Shown here piece by piece: positions 7,243 through 14,697 of a stretch of DNA of 19,230 bases. Where the stretch lies: assembly GCA_000434735.1 (NCBI GenBank), contig FR881226.1, positions 2,045 to 21,274 of the forward strand, given 5' to 3'. The translations under genes and the position numbers were made by a program. The stretch is from Bacteroides sp. CAG:530 (GTDB taxonomy: Bacteria; Bacteroidota; Bacteroidia; Bacteroidales; Bacteroidaceae). How positions within the stretch are numbered: the stretch's first letter is position 1; each line of letters starts with the position of its first letter. The notes beneath the pieces were generated by a model. It made no database searches. It saw only the letters and a program-made list of their open reading frames with translations, and was not told where the DNA came from.

Positions 7243-8517
7243 ATGCTTACAATTAAACAAATTACAGATGATACCGAGAAGGTGATTCGTGGATTGGAAA
7301 AGAAGCATTTTGCAAATGCAAAAGAAACAATAGAACAAGTTTTGCAGCTTGATAGTAAGAGACGCAACGCTCAGGGTCAGCTTGACAAGAACCTGGCAGA
7401 AGTTAACGCTACGTCGAAGACTATCGGTATGCTGATGAAAGAAGGCAAGAAAGAAGAAGCCGAAGCAGCTAAGGCTCGTGTAGCAGAAATCAAGGAAGCT
7501 AGCAAGAGTCTGCAGGCTGAAATGGATAAGGCTGCCGAAGAAACTCAGGCTATCCTTTATACTGTGCCTAACGTGCCTTACGATGAAGTACCCGAAGGCG
7601 TTGGCGCAGAAGATAACGAGGTTGTTAAGATGGGAGGAATGGAAACAGAACTTCCTAAAAACGCTTTGCCTCACTGGGAATTGGCCAAGAAATATGATTT
7701 GATTGATTTTGACCTGGGTGTTAAGATTACAGGCGCAGGTTTCCCTGTATATAAAGGTAAAGGTGCACGCTTGCAGAGAGCGTTGATTAATTTCTTCCTC
7801 GATGAGGCTCGTGCTTCAGGTTATGAAGAAGTTATGCCTCCTACAGTAGTTAATGCTGCTTCAGGTTACGGTACAGGTCAGCTTCCTGATAAAGAAGGAC
7901 AGATGTATCATTGCAACCTCGATGACTTGTACTTGATTCCTACTGCCGAAGTTCCTGTTACTAATATCTACCGCGATGTTATCTTGGACGAAAAGCAGTT
8001 GCCTATTAAGAACTGCGCATACACTCAGTGTTTCCGCCGCGAAGCAGGTTCTTACGGAAAAGACGTACGTGGTTTGAACCGTTTGCACGAATTCTCTAAG
8101 GTAGAATTGGTTCGCATTGATAAGCCCGAACATTCTAAGCAGTCACATAAGGAAATGCTTGATCATGTAGAATGCTTGCTTCAGAAACTTGAATTGCCGT
8201 ATCGTATCCTTCGTTTGTGCGGTGGCGATATGAGTTTCACAGCTGCCCTTTGCTTCGACTTCGAAGTTTATTCAGAAGCTCAGAAGCGTTGGTTGGAAGT
8301 CAGCTCAGTTTCTAACTTCGACACTTATCAGGCTAACCGTCTGAAATGCCGTTATCGTAACGCTGACAAGAAGACTGAACTTTGTCATACATTGAATGGT
8401 TCTGCTTTGGCTTTGCCGCGTATAGTAGCAGCGTTGCTCGAAAATAACCAGACAGAAAACGGAATCCGCATTCCTAAGGCATTGGTTCCTTACTGTGGAT
8501 TCGACATGATAGACTGA
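7243..8517 (+). CDS. serS: Serine--tRNA ligase
   Basis: Class II aminoacyl-tRNA synthetase that charges tRNA-Ser (and tRNA-Sec where present). Residues about 30-105 form the N-terminal antiparallel coiled-coil arm that holds the tRNA long arm (rich in Lys/Glu/Ala heptads). The catalytic core has the serine-recognition TAEVPVTN segment, motif 2 FRREAGSYGKDVRGLNRLHEF starting at 264, and motif 3 NGSALALPRIVAALLENNQ starting at 385. At 424 residues it is full length. It has its own promoter region and a strong terminator, so it is probably a single-gene unit. Codons are more A/T- and C-biased, as in highly expressed genes of this group. Confidence 0.98.
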   Translation: MLTIKQITDDTEKVIRGLEKKHFANAKETIEQVLQLDSKRRNAQGQLDKNLAEVNATSKTIGMLMKEGKKEEAEAAKARVAEIKEASKSLQAEMDKAAEETQAILYTVPNVPYDEVPEGVGAEDNEVVKMGGMETELPKNALPHWELAKKYDLIDFDLGVKITGAGFPVYKGKGARLQRALINFFLDEARASGYEEVMPPTVVNAASGYGTGQLPDKEGQMYHCNLDDLYLIPTAEVPVTNIYRDVILDEKQLPIKNCAYTQCFRREAGSYGKDVRGLNRLHEFSKVELVRIDKPEHSKQSHKEMLDHVECLLQKLELPYRILRLCGGDMSFTAALCFDFEVYSEAQKRWLEVSSVSNFDTYQANRLKCRYRNADKKTELCHTLNGSALALPRIVAALLENNQTENGIRIPKALVPYCGFDMID

Positions 8518-8547
8518 TTCAAGAATAAATAATTGAAATCTTTATAG

Positions 8548-8589
8548 AAAAGCATCCGGATTTGTTACCATTTCCGGATGCTTTTTTTG
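8548..8589 (+). terminator. Rho-independent terminator after serS
   Basis: AAAAGCATCCGGA (8548-8560) and TCCGGATGCTTTT (8573-8585) pair perfectly over 13 bp with a 12-nt loop, followed by more T. The stem matches the terminator at 1020-1069, suggesting a common terminator cassette in this genome. Confidence 0.92.
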
Positions 8590-8878
8590 TGCGTTTTGCG
8601 TTAACATTTCCGCATAAATATCAGAGCGCTTCTGTAATCGTGCCGAAAAACTTTTGCAGCAGTACCGAAAACTTATCGCATTAATTCATTCACATAGTAA
8701 AAAATAATGCTCTATGACATGTTTTTGAACATATAAATTGTGCTTTAGGGCTTTTTGGGAGTAAAAAATGAAAAAAAGAGGCAATAAATTTTTCTTTGTT
8801 TATTTAATTATTAATTTTGAGGTGAAAACAAAATAACATTTATTGAATATTATTAATAAAAACCTTAATATAACAGCT
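8590..8878 (+). promoter_or_regulatory. Leader/promoter region of the glycogen operon
   Basis: AT-rich, with no convincing ORF. TAATTTTG at 8812-8819 is an exact -7 type box about 60 nt before the debrancher start, without a well-placed -33 TTTG. A short direct repeat, TGCCGAAAAACTT (8641-8653) and TACCGAAAACTT (8663-8674), is about 22 bp apart and could be a regulator site. No RNA gene recognised. Confidence 0.3.
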
Positions 8879-10825
8879 ATGAGTTATTTACGATTTGACA
8901 AAACGCTGATGACGAATTTGGAAGAGGCTGTTCCGAGAGAAATTCTTCGTACAAATCGATCGGGAGCGTACCATTGTTCCACAATTGTGGATTGTAATAC
9001 TCGCAAATACCATGGTTTGTTGGTTATTCCAATCCCAGAGATGGATGACGACAACCATGTATTGTTGTCTTCACTTGATGAAACTGTGATACAGCATGGA
9101 GCCGAATTTAATATGGGTGTCCATAAGTATCATGGTGACAACTTCAGCCCGAGAGGACATAAATATATCCGCGAGTATGAGTGCGATAAATTGCCTACTA
9201 CTATCTACCGTGTAGGTGGTGTTGTGCTGAAAAAAGAAACGTTGTTCGTACATCATGAAAATAGAATCTTGATTCGATACACATTGTTGCAAGCTCATTC
9301 TACAACAACTCTTCGTTTCCGTCCGTATTTGGCATTCCGTAGTGTACGCCAGTATACTCACGAAAATTCTCAAGCTAGCCGCCACTATGATGTTGTAAGA
9401 AACGGTATCAAGACTTGCATGTATCCGGGATATCCCGAATTATTTATGCAGCTCAGCGAAAAAAATGATTTCCATTTTGTTCCAGACTGGTATAGAGGCA
9501 TTGAATATCCTAAAGAGCAAGAAAGAGGATATGACTTTAATGAAGACCTCTACGTACCGGGATATTTTGAATTAGAAATCACAAAAGAAAAACCTATCGT
9601 ATTCTCTGCCGGTGTATCTGAAATCTTAACTGATAATCTTAATCAGTTGTTCGAAGAAGAAGCTGCAAGACGTGTTCCTCGTAACAATTTTAAAAACTGC
9701 TTGGTAAATGCGGCTCATCAGTTCCTTAACAAACAAGATGGTGAATATTACATTTTGGCCGGTTATCCTTGGTTTAAATGTCGCGCTCGCGATATGTTCA
9801 TCTCTCTGCCGGGCTTGATGCTTGCTACAGGCGAGACTGATAAGTTCGACTTAGTGATGTCTACAGCCGTTAAAGCTATCTATGCTTTCATGAAGGGCGA
9901 ATCTTCAGACTTGAAAATCTACGAAATAGAACATCCCGATGTGCTCTTATGGGCAGTTTGGACTATCCAGCAGTTCGCTAAAGAAGTTTCAAGAAAAGAC
10001 GCTTTCGAAAAATACGGTCAACTTCTTAAAGATATAATGGATTATTTGGTAAGCGGAAAACATCCTAACTTGCAGGTTCGCGAAAACGGATTGGTTTATT
10101 CTGAAGGCCGTAATAAAGCCATTACATGGATGAACGCTACAGTAAACGGTCGCCCAGTTACTCCGCGTACAGGATATATCGTAGAATTTAATACTTTATG
10201 GTATAACGCTCTTCGCTTTGTAGGCGAATTGCTCGGCGAAAACGGCGACGCTGAATTCAGTGCTCGTTTGTCTGAAGTAGCCGACAAGGCAGGCAAGGCA
10301 TTCGTTGAAACATTCCTCAATGAATACGGATATTTGCTCGACTATGTAGCCGACGGCAATATGATGGACTGGAGTGTACGTCCTAACATGATTTTCGTCG
10401 CAGCGTTCGATTACTCTCCGCTTGATGCTAAACAGAAGAAGGGAGTTGTCGATATCGTGACTAAAGAATTGCTTACTCCTAAAGGCTTGCGTTCATTGAG
10501 TCCTAAGAGCGGTGGTTATAATCCTAACTACGTAGGACCTCAGTTGCAGCGCGACTACGCTTACCATCAGGGTACAGCATGGCCTTGGCTCGAAGGATTC
10601 TACCTTGAAGCATATCTTCGTATATACAAGCGCAGCGCATTCTCGTTCGTAGAAAGACAGATGATTAGCTACGAAGACGAAATGACCTTGCATTGCTTGG
10701 GTACTATTCCTGAACTGTTCGACGGTAACCCTCCGTTTACGGGCAGAGGTGCCATATCATTCGCAATGAATGTTGCACAGATTTTAAGAACAATCCACCT
10801 TTTGGATAAATATGACAATCAATAA
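8879..10825 (+). CDS. Glycogen debranching enzyme (amylo-alpha-1,6-glucosidase, GH133-like)
   Basis: Expected to hydrolyse alpha-1,6 branch glucose of glycogen in the cytoplasm. The ATG at 8879 (648 residues) is preferred over an in-frame TTG 36 nt upstream, because the conserved N-terminal domain begins just after it (RTNRSGAYHCSTI then CNTRKYHGLLV). The N-terminal beta-domain is followed by an (alpha/alpha)6 barrel: GYPWFKCRARDMFISLPGLML, TWMNATVNGRPVTPRTGYIV, EFNTLWYNALR and YHQGTAWPW (562-570). The TWM-x motif normally has Asp, the proposed catalytic acid of GDE enzymes; here it is N419. This may be a Bacteroidetes feature or reduced hydrolysis. First gene of a three-gene alpha-glucan operon; the glycosyltransferase follows after 15 nt. 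Confidence 0.9.
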   Translation: MSYLRFDKTLMTNLEEAVPREILRTNRSGAYHCSTIVDCNTRKYHGLLVIPIPEMDDDNHVLLSSLDETVIQHGAEFNMGVHKYHGDNFSPRGHKYIREYECDKLPTTIYRVGGVVLKKETLFVHHENRILIRYTLLQAHSTTTLRFRPYLAFRSVRQYTHENSQASRHYDVVRNGIKTCMYPGYPELFMQLSEKNDFHFVPDWYRGIEYPKEQERGYDFNEDLYVPGYFELEITKEKPIVFSAGVSEILTDNLNQLFEEEAARRVPRNNFKNCLVNAAHQFLNKQDGEYYILAGYPWFKCRARDMFISLPGLMLATGETDKFDLVMSTAVKAIYAFMKGESSDLKIYEIEHPDVLLWAVWTIQQFAKEVSRKDAFEKYGQLLKDIMDYLVSGKHPNLQVRENGLVYSEGRNKAITWMNATVNGRPVTPRTGYIVEFNTLWYNALRFVGELLGENGDAEFSARLSEVADKAGKAFVETFLNEYGYLLDYVADGNMMDWSVRPNMIFVAAFDYSPLDAKQKKGVVDIVTKELLTPKGLRSLSPKSGGYNPNYVGPQLQRDYAYHQGTAWPWLEGFYLEAYLRIYKRSAFSFVERQMISYEDEMTLHCLGTIPELFDGNPPFTGRGAISFAMNVAQILRTIHLLDKYDNQ

Positions 10826-10827
10826 AC

Positions 10828-10836
10828 AGGAGGAAG
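10828..10836 (+). promoter_or_regulatory. Unusual full Shine-Dalgarno site before the glycosyltransferase
   Basis: AGGAGGAAG lies directly after the debrancher stop codon, with 7 nt between AGGAGG and the ATG at 10841. Genes in Bacteroidetes rarely carry such a site, and no other gene in this window does, so it stands out and fixes the start codon. Confidence 0.75.
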
Positions 10837-10840
10837 TACT

Positions 10841-12112
10841 ATGAAAGTTTTAATGTTTGGATGGGAATTTCCTCCTCATATCCTAGGAGGATTAGGTACT
10901 GCTAGTTACGGACTTACTAAAGGTTTGGCTCAGCAGCCAGATATGGAGATAACATTCTGTCTTCCGAAACCTTGGGGCGACGAAGATCAGAGTTTTATGA
11001 AGATTATCGGTATGAACAATGTGCCTATCGTATGGCGCGACGTTCAGTGGGACTATGTAAACAGCCGCATCGGTAAATTGATGGATCCTCAGCTCTATTT
11101 CGATTTGCGCGATCATATCTATGCCGATTTCAATTACATGCACACCAATGATTTGGGTTGTATGGAATTCTCGGGCCGTTACCCTGATAACCTTCATGAA
11201 GAAATCAACAATTATTCTATTGTAGCAGGTGTAGTAGCACGTCAGCAGCAGTTTGATATCATTCACTCTCACGACTGGTTGACTTATCCGGCAGGTATTC
11301 ACGCTAAGCAGGTATCTGGCAAACCTCTGGTTATCCACGTACACGCTACCGACTTCGACCGTAGCCGCGGTAATGTAAATCCTACAGTTTACTCTATCGA
11401 GAAGAACGGTATGGACCACGCCGATTGCATTATGTGCGTGAGCGAGCTTACACGTCAAACAGTTATCAATAAGTATTATCAAGACCCGCGCAAGGTATTT
11501 ACCATGCACAATGCCGTATCTCCATTGCCACAAGAGATACAAGACATCGTTCCGCGTAAAAACCCGAAAGAAAAGATCGTTACTTTCTTAGGACGTATCA
11601 CCATGCAGAAGGGACCTGAATACTTTGTAGAAGCTGCGGCAATGGTGCTTAAGCGTACACGTAATATACGTTTCGTAATGGCTGGTAGCGGAGATATGAT
11701 GAATGCCATGATTCGTTTGGCTGCCGAACGAGGAATAGCCGACCGCTTCCATTTCCCGGGATTCATGAAAGGTAAGCAGGTATACGAAGTATTGAAGGCC
11801 AGTGACGTGTATATCATGCCGTCAGTATCAGAGCCGTTCGGTATTTCTCCGTTGGAAGCAATGCAGTGCAGCGTTCCTACGATTATATCTAAGCAGTCTG
11901 GTTGTGCTGAAATCCTTGATAAATGTATCAAAACAGACTATTGGGATATTCACGCTATGGCCGACGCCATTCATGCTATCTGTACATATCCGGCACTCTA
12001 TGAATACTTGCGCGATGAAGGCAAGAAAGAGGTCGATGGTATAGTATGGGAAAAGGTAGGCGTGAAGATACGTAACCTTTATGAGCAGGTATTAAACAAT
12101 TATGGTAAATAA
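10841..12112 (+). CDS. Glycogen/starch-synthase-like GT-B glycosyltransferase
   Basis: Retaining GT-B glycosyltransferase, likely the glucan chain-extending enzyme of the operon, using a nucleotide-glucose donor in the cytoplasm. The N-terminus has WEFPPHILGGLGTASYGL, the glycine loop equivalent to the KxGGL motif of glycogen synthases, followed by HSHDWLTYPAG. The C-terminal Rossmann domain has FLGRITMQKGPEYF, and the retaining E-x7-E motif EPFGISPLE with E331 and E339. At 423 residues it is shorter than classical GlgA (about 470-480) and closer to GT4-like proteins, so donor (ADP- or UDP-glucose) is uncertain. It lies between the debrancher (15 nt) and the GH57 gene (17 nt), which supports a glycogen role. 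Confidence 0.87.
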   Translation: MKVLMFGWEFPPHILGGLGTASYGLTKGLAQQPDMEITFCLPKPWGDEDQSFMKIIGMNNVPIVWRDVQWDYVNSRIGKLMDPQLYFDLRDHIYADFNYMHTNDLGCMEFSGRYPDNLHEEINNYSIVAGVVARQQQFDIIHSHDWLTYPAGIHAKQVSGKPLVIHVHATDFDRSRGNVNPTVYSIEKNGMDHADCIMCVSELTRQTVINKYYQDPRKVFTMHNAVSPLPQEIQDIVPRKNPKEKIVTFLGRITMQKGPEYFVEAAAMVLKRTRNIRFVMAGSGDMMNAMIRLAAERGIADRFHFPGFMKGKQVYEVLKASDVYIMPSVSEPFGISPLEAMQCSVPTIISKQSGCAEILDKCIKTDYWDIHAMADAIHAICTYPALYEYLRDEGKKEVDGIVWEKVGVKIRNLYEQVLNNYGK

Positions 12113-12129
12113 TAAAATAACTGATATAT

Positions 12130-13488
12130 ATGAAAACAATCTGTCTTTACTTTGAAATACATCAGATTACTCATTTGAAACGTTATCGTTTCTTCGAAAT
12201 AGGCTCCGATCACTATTATTATGATGATTATGCCAACGAACAGGGTATTAACGAGGTAGCTGAACGCTCTTACATCCCCGTGCTCAATACATTGATTGAC
12301 ATGGCTAAGAATAACGGAGGTGCGTTTAAGGTAGCTTTGTCTATTTCGGGTGTTGCATTAGAGCAACTCGAAATCCACGCTCCGGCTGTTATCGAATTGT
12401 TGCACGAGTTGAACGCTACCGGTTGCTGCGAATTTATTTGCGAACCATATTCTCACGGCTTGTCTTCATTGGCTAACGAAGATTGCTTCCGCGAAGATGT
12501 AGAAAACATGCGCAAGAAGGTTAAAGATTACTTCGGACAGGATCCAAAGATTTTCCGTAACTCAAGTTTGATTTACGATAATGAAATTGGTGGCATGGTA
12601 GCAAGCATGGGATTTAAGGGTATGTTGGTAGAAGGTGCTAAGCACGTGTTGGGATGGAAGAGCCCGCACTACTTGTACCACTGCGCTGAAAACCCTGACT
12701 TGAAATTGTTGATGCGCGACTTTAAGTTGTCGGATGATATCAGCTTGCGTTTCTCTAACTCAGAATGGAGCGAATATCCGTTGTTTGCCGATAAGTATAT
12801 CGACTGGATTGCATCAATGCCAGAAAACGAGCAGGTTATCAATATCTTTATGGAGTTGTCTTCTATCGGTATGTCTCAGCCGTTGTCGTCTAACATCCTT
12901 GAATTCATCAAGGCATTGCCGGCATGTGCAAAACAGAGAGGCGTTACATTCTCTACTCCTTCAGAACTTGTTACCAAGCTGAAATCTGTAGATATGGTAG
13001 ACGTTCCTTATCCTATGTCATGGGTAGACGAAGAACGCGATATCAGTCCGTGGTTAGGAAACGTATTGCAGCGCGAAGCATTCAATAAGTTGTACAGCGT
13101 AGCAGAACGTGTTCATATTTGCACAGACCGTCGTATCAAGCAAGACTGGTACTATCTGCAGGCAAGTAACAACTTCCGTTTCATGACTACTAAGGAAACA
13201 GGAGTTGGCTTTAACAGAGGTATCTATGATTCTCCGTACGATGCTTTCACTAACTATATGAACATCTTGGGCGACTTCTTGGGAAGAGTAAATGCAATGT
13301 ATCCAGTAGATATGGATAACGAAGAACTCGGTTCTCTGCTTACTACTATCAAGAACCAGGGCGAAGAATTGACTCAGCTTACAGAAGAAGTTGAAAAATT
13401 GCAAGGCGAGTTGAAGAAAGCAGAAGGCAAGAAACCTGCTGCAAAGAAGCCCGCTGCAAAGAAGACAACCACTAAGAAAGAAAAGTAA
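12130..13488 (+). CDS. GH57 alpha-amylase-like protein, catalytic residues replaced
   Basis: Third gene of the glycogen operon. Family 57 landmarks are clear: EIHQITHLKRYRFFEIG at 9-25 (usual HQP here HQI), CEPYSHGLSSL at 104-114, FRNSSLIYDNEIG from 142, EGAKHVLGWKSPHYLY from 168, and the FME segment at 240-242. In active GH57 amylases the third region reads NTELIY, with Glu as nucleophile, and the fourth reads MDYETFGEH, with Asp as acid. Here they read NSSLIY (S146) and MELSSIGMS (E242), so both appear substituted. It may bind glucan without cutting it. Residues about 398-432 look like a coiled coil, followed by a Lys/Ala/Pro-rich tail (434-452) with two KKPAA units. Full length for the group at 452 residues. 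Confidence 0.88.
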   Translation: MKTICLYFEIHQITHLKRYRFFEIGSDHYYYDDYANEQGINEVAERSYIPVLNTLIDMAKNNGGAFKVALSISGVALEQLEIHAPAVIELLHELNATGCCEFICEPYSHGLSSLANEDCFREDVENMRKKVKDYFGQDPKIFRNSSLIYDNEIGGMVASMGFKGMLVEGAKHVLGWKSPHYLYHCAENPDLKLLMRDFKLSDDISLRFSNSEWSEYPLFADKYIDWIASMPENEQVINIFMELSSIGMSQPLSSNILEFIKALPACAKQRGVTFSTPSELVTKLKSVDMVDVPYPMSWVDEERDISPWLGNVLQREAFNKLYSVAERVHICTDRRIKQDWYYLQASNNFRFMTTKETGVGFNRGIYDSPYDAFTNYMNILGDFLGRVNAMYPVDMDNEELGSLLTTIKNQGEELTQLTEEVEKLQGELKKAEGKKPAAKKPAAKKTTTKKEK

Positions 13489-13507
13489 TATAGGCTTATA
13501 AACGAAG

Positions 13508-13540
13508 TGTTCGGCACAGATTCAGATTCTCTGCCGAACA
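13508..13540 (+). terminator. First hairpin after the glycogen operon
   Basis: TGTTCGGCA (13508-13516) pairs perfectly with TGCCGAACA (13532-13540), 20 nt past the GH57 stop. It has no T run of its own and probably acts as an RNA-stabilising or partial terminator hairpin ahead of the larger one. Confidence 0.5.
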
Positions 13541-13547
13541 TTCGTAT

Positions 13548-13616
13548 AAAAAGACGCCGCATAATTTCAATTGCATCGCTATGATGCGTTAGTTGAAATT
13601 ATGCGGCGTCTTTTTT
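13548..13616 (+). terminator. Large bidirectional terminator hairpin (23-bp perfect stem)
   Basis: 13548-13570 and 13593-13615 are perfect inverted copies over 23 bp, starting AAAAAGACGCCGC. The 22-nt loop contains its own 5-bp hairpin (GCATC/GATGC around GCTAT). T runs lie on both strands at the stem ends, so it can stop transcripts from either side and closes the glycogen operon. Confidence 0.9.
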
Positions 13617-13688
13617 GTGTTTTGTTGTTGAAGTGTAGCCTTACTTTTCAAAAATATTGAATCAGGGTGGTTTGTCAGTATAAATTTT

Positions 13689-13696
13689 TATCTTTG
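13689..13696 (+). promoter_or_regulatory. Candidate -7 box for the recombinase gene
   Basis: TATCTTTG is an exact TAnnTTTG match 87 nt before the recombinase start. A TTTG at 13671 lies only 14 nt upstream of it. A small GGGA/TCCC hairpin sits in the leader near 13751-13762. Confidence 0.4.
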
Positions 13697-13783
13697 TAAC
13701 ATGTTCCTATAATATGAACCACACGAACACCTCTCCATGATATATAGTAATGGGAATAGTCCCAAGAATTAAATCATTTTATT

Positions 13784-14587
13784 ATGGTAGAAAAGTTCAA
13801 AGAGTTCCTTGTTAATTCTAACATGGCAAAGAACACCGTTTCGGCATATATTTATGCTGTGAACGATTTCAATTCCCGACATAAGGAATTGACAAAGAAA
13901 GAGCTGTTGCTCTACAAAACCTATCTAATTGAGACGTTTAAACCAAAGACAGTGAATCTTCGCATTCAGGCTTTGAATAGGTATCTGGAGTTTATTCATA
14001 AACCAAAACTACGTCTTAAATCCGTTAAAGTTCAGCAACGAACCTATCTGGAGAATGTAATCAGTAATGCTGATTATACATTCTTGAAGAATAAGTTGAG
14101 GAAGGAGAATAATATGGAATGGTACTTTGTTGTACGTTTTCTTGCTGCAACAGGTGCCAGAGTTAGTGAACTTGTTCAACTGAAGATTGAGCATGTAAAT
14201 ATCGGTTATTATGATATTTACACAAAGGGCGGAAAGATAAGACGCTTGTTTATTCCAAAGAAACTTCGTGAGGAAACATTGGTGTGGCTAAATAAAAAAG
14301 AGAGGGATAGCGGATATTTGTTCCTTAATCGTTTTGGCGAGAGAATAACTACACGTGGCATTGCTCAACAGTTGAAGAACATTGCAGTAAGATATGGTCT
14401 AAACCAAAAAGTTATATATCCACATTCTTTCCGTCATAGGTATGCCAAGAATTTCTTGGAAAAGTTCAATGATATATCTCTTTTAGCTGACTTGATGGGG
14501 CATGAGAGTATTGAAACGACTCGCATATACCTTAGAAGGACGGCAAGCGAACAGCAAGATATTGTCGATAAAATTATCACATGGTAA
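13784..14587 (+). CDS. Tyrosine recombinase (XerC/D-like integrase)
   Basis: Site-specific recombinase that would cut and rejoin DNA through a 3'-phosphotyrosine. The N-terminal SAM-like core-binding domain covers about 1-85. The catalytic domain then shows every expected residue: R126 in ATGARVSEL, K148 in YTKGGKIRR, H214 and R217 in HSFRHRY, H240 in LMGHESIETT, and the nucleophile Y249 in TRIYLRR. At 267 residues it is short, like the stand-alone recombinases and DNA invertases of Bacteroidetes rather than large conjugative-transposon integrases. No excisionase, relaxase or phage gene is adjacent, and I did not find paired inverted or direct repeats that would define its target. It may be an orphan of a mobile element or a local invertase. 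Confidence 0.92.
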   Translation: MVEKFKEFLVNSNMAKNTVSAYIYAVNDFNSRHKELTKKELLLYKTYLIETFKPKTVNLRIQALNRYLEFIHKPKLRLKSVKVQQRTYLENVISNADYTFLKNKLRKENNMEWYFVVRFLAATGARVSELVQLKIEHVNIGYYDIYTKGGKIRRLFIPKKLREETLVWLNKKERDSGYLFLNRFGERITTRGIAQQLKNIAVRYGLNQKVIYPHSFRHRYAKNFLEKFNDISLLADLMGHESIETTRIYLRRTASEQQDIVDKIITW

Positions 14588-14597
14588 TAAATAAATG

Positions 14598-14650
14598 AGA
14601 GTCCTACTGAACATAAGTTACAAACCTATGCTCCAGTAGGACTCTTTATC
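14598..14650. terminator. Bidirectional terminator between recombinase and ATPase genes
   Basis: AGAGTCCTACTG (14598-14609) and CAGTAGGACTCT (14634-14645) form a perfect 12-bp stem just after the recombinase stop, with T-rich sequence behind. It separates two convergent genes. Confidence 0.8.
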
Positions 14651-14697
14651 TTATTGTTTCTCAATGTTGGCTTGGCTATCACTTAATTACCATAATG

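Noticed and set aside
8843..8878. TTG start of the debrancher
   Set aside because: The ATG at 8879 fits the conserved N-terminus; the extra 12 residues are AT-rich leader.
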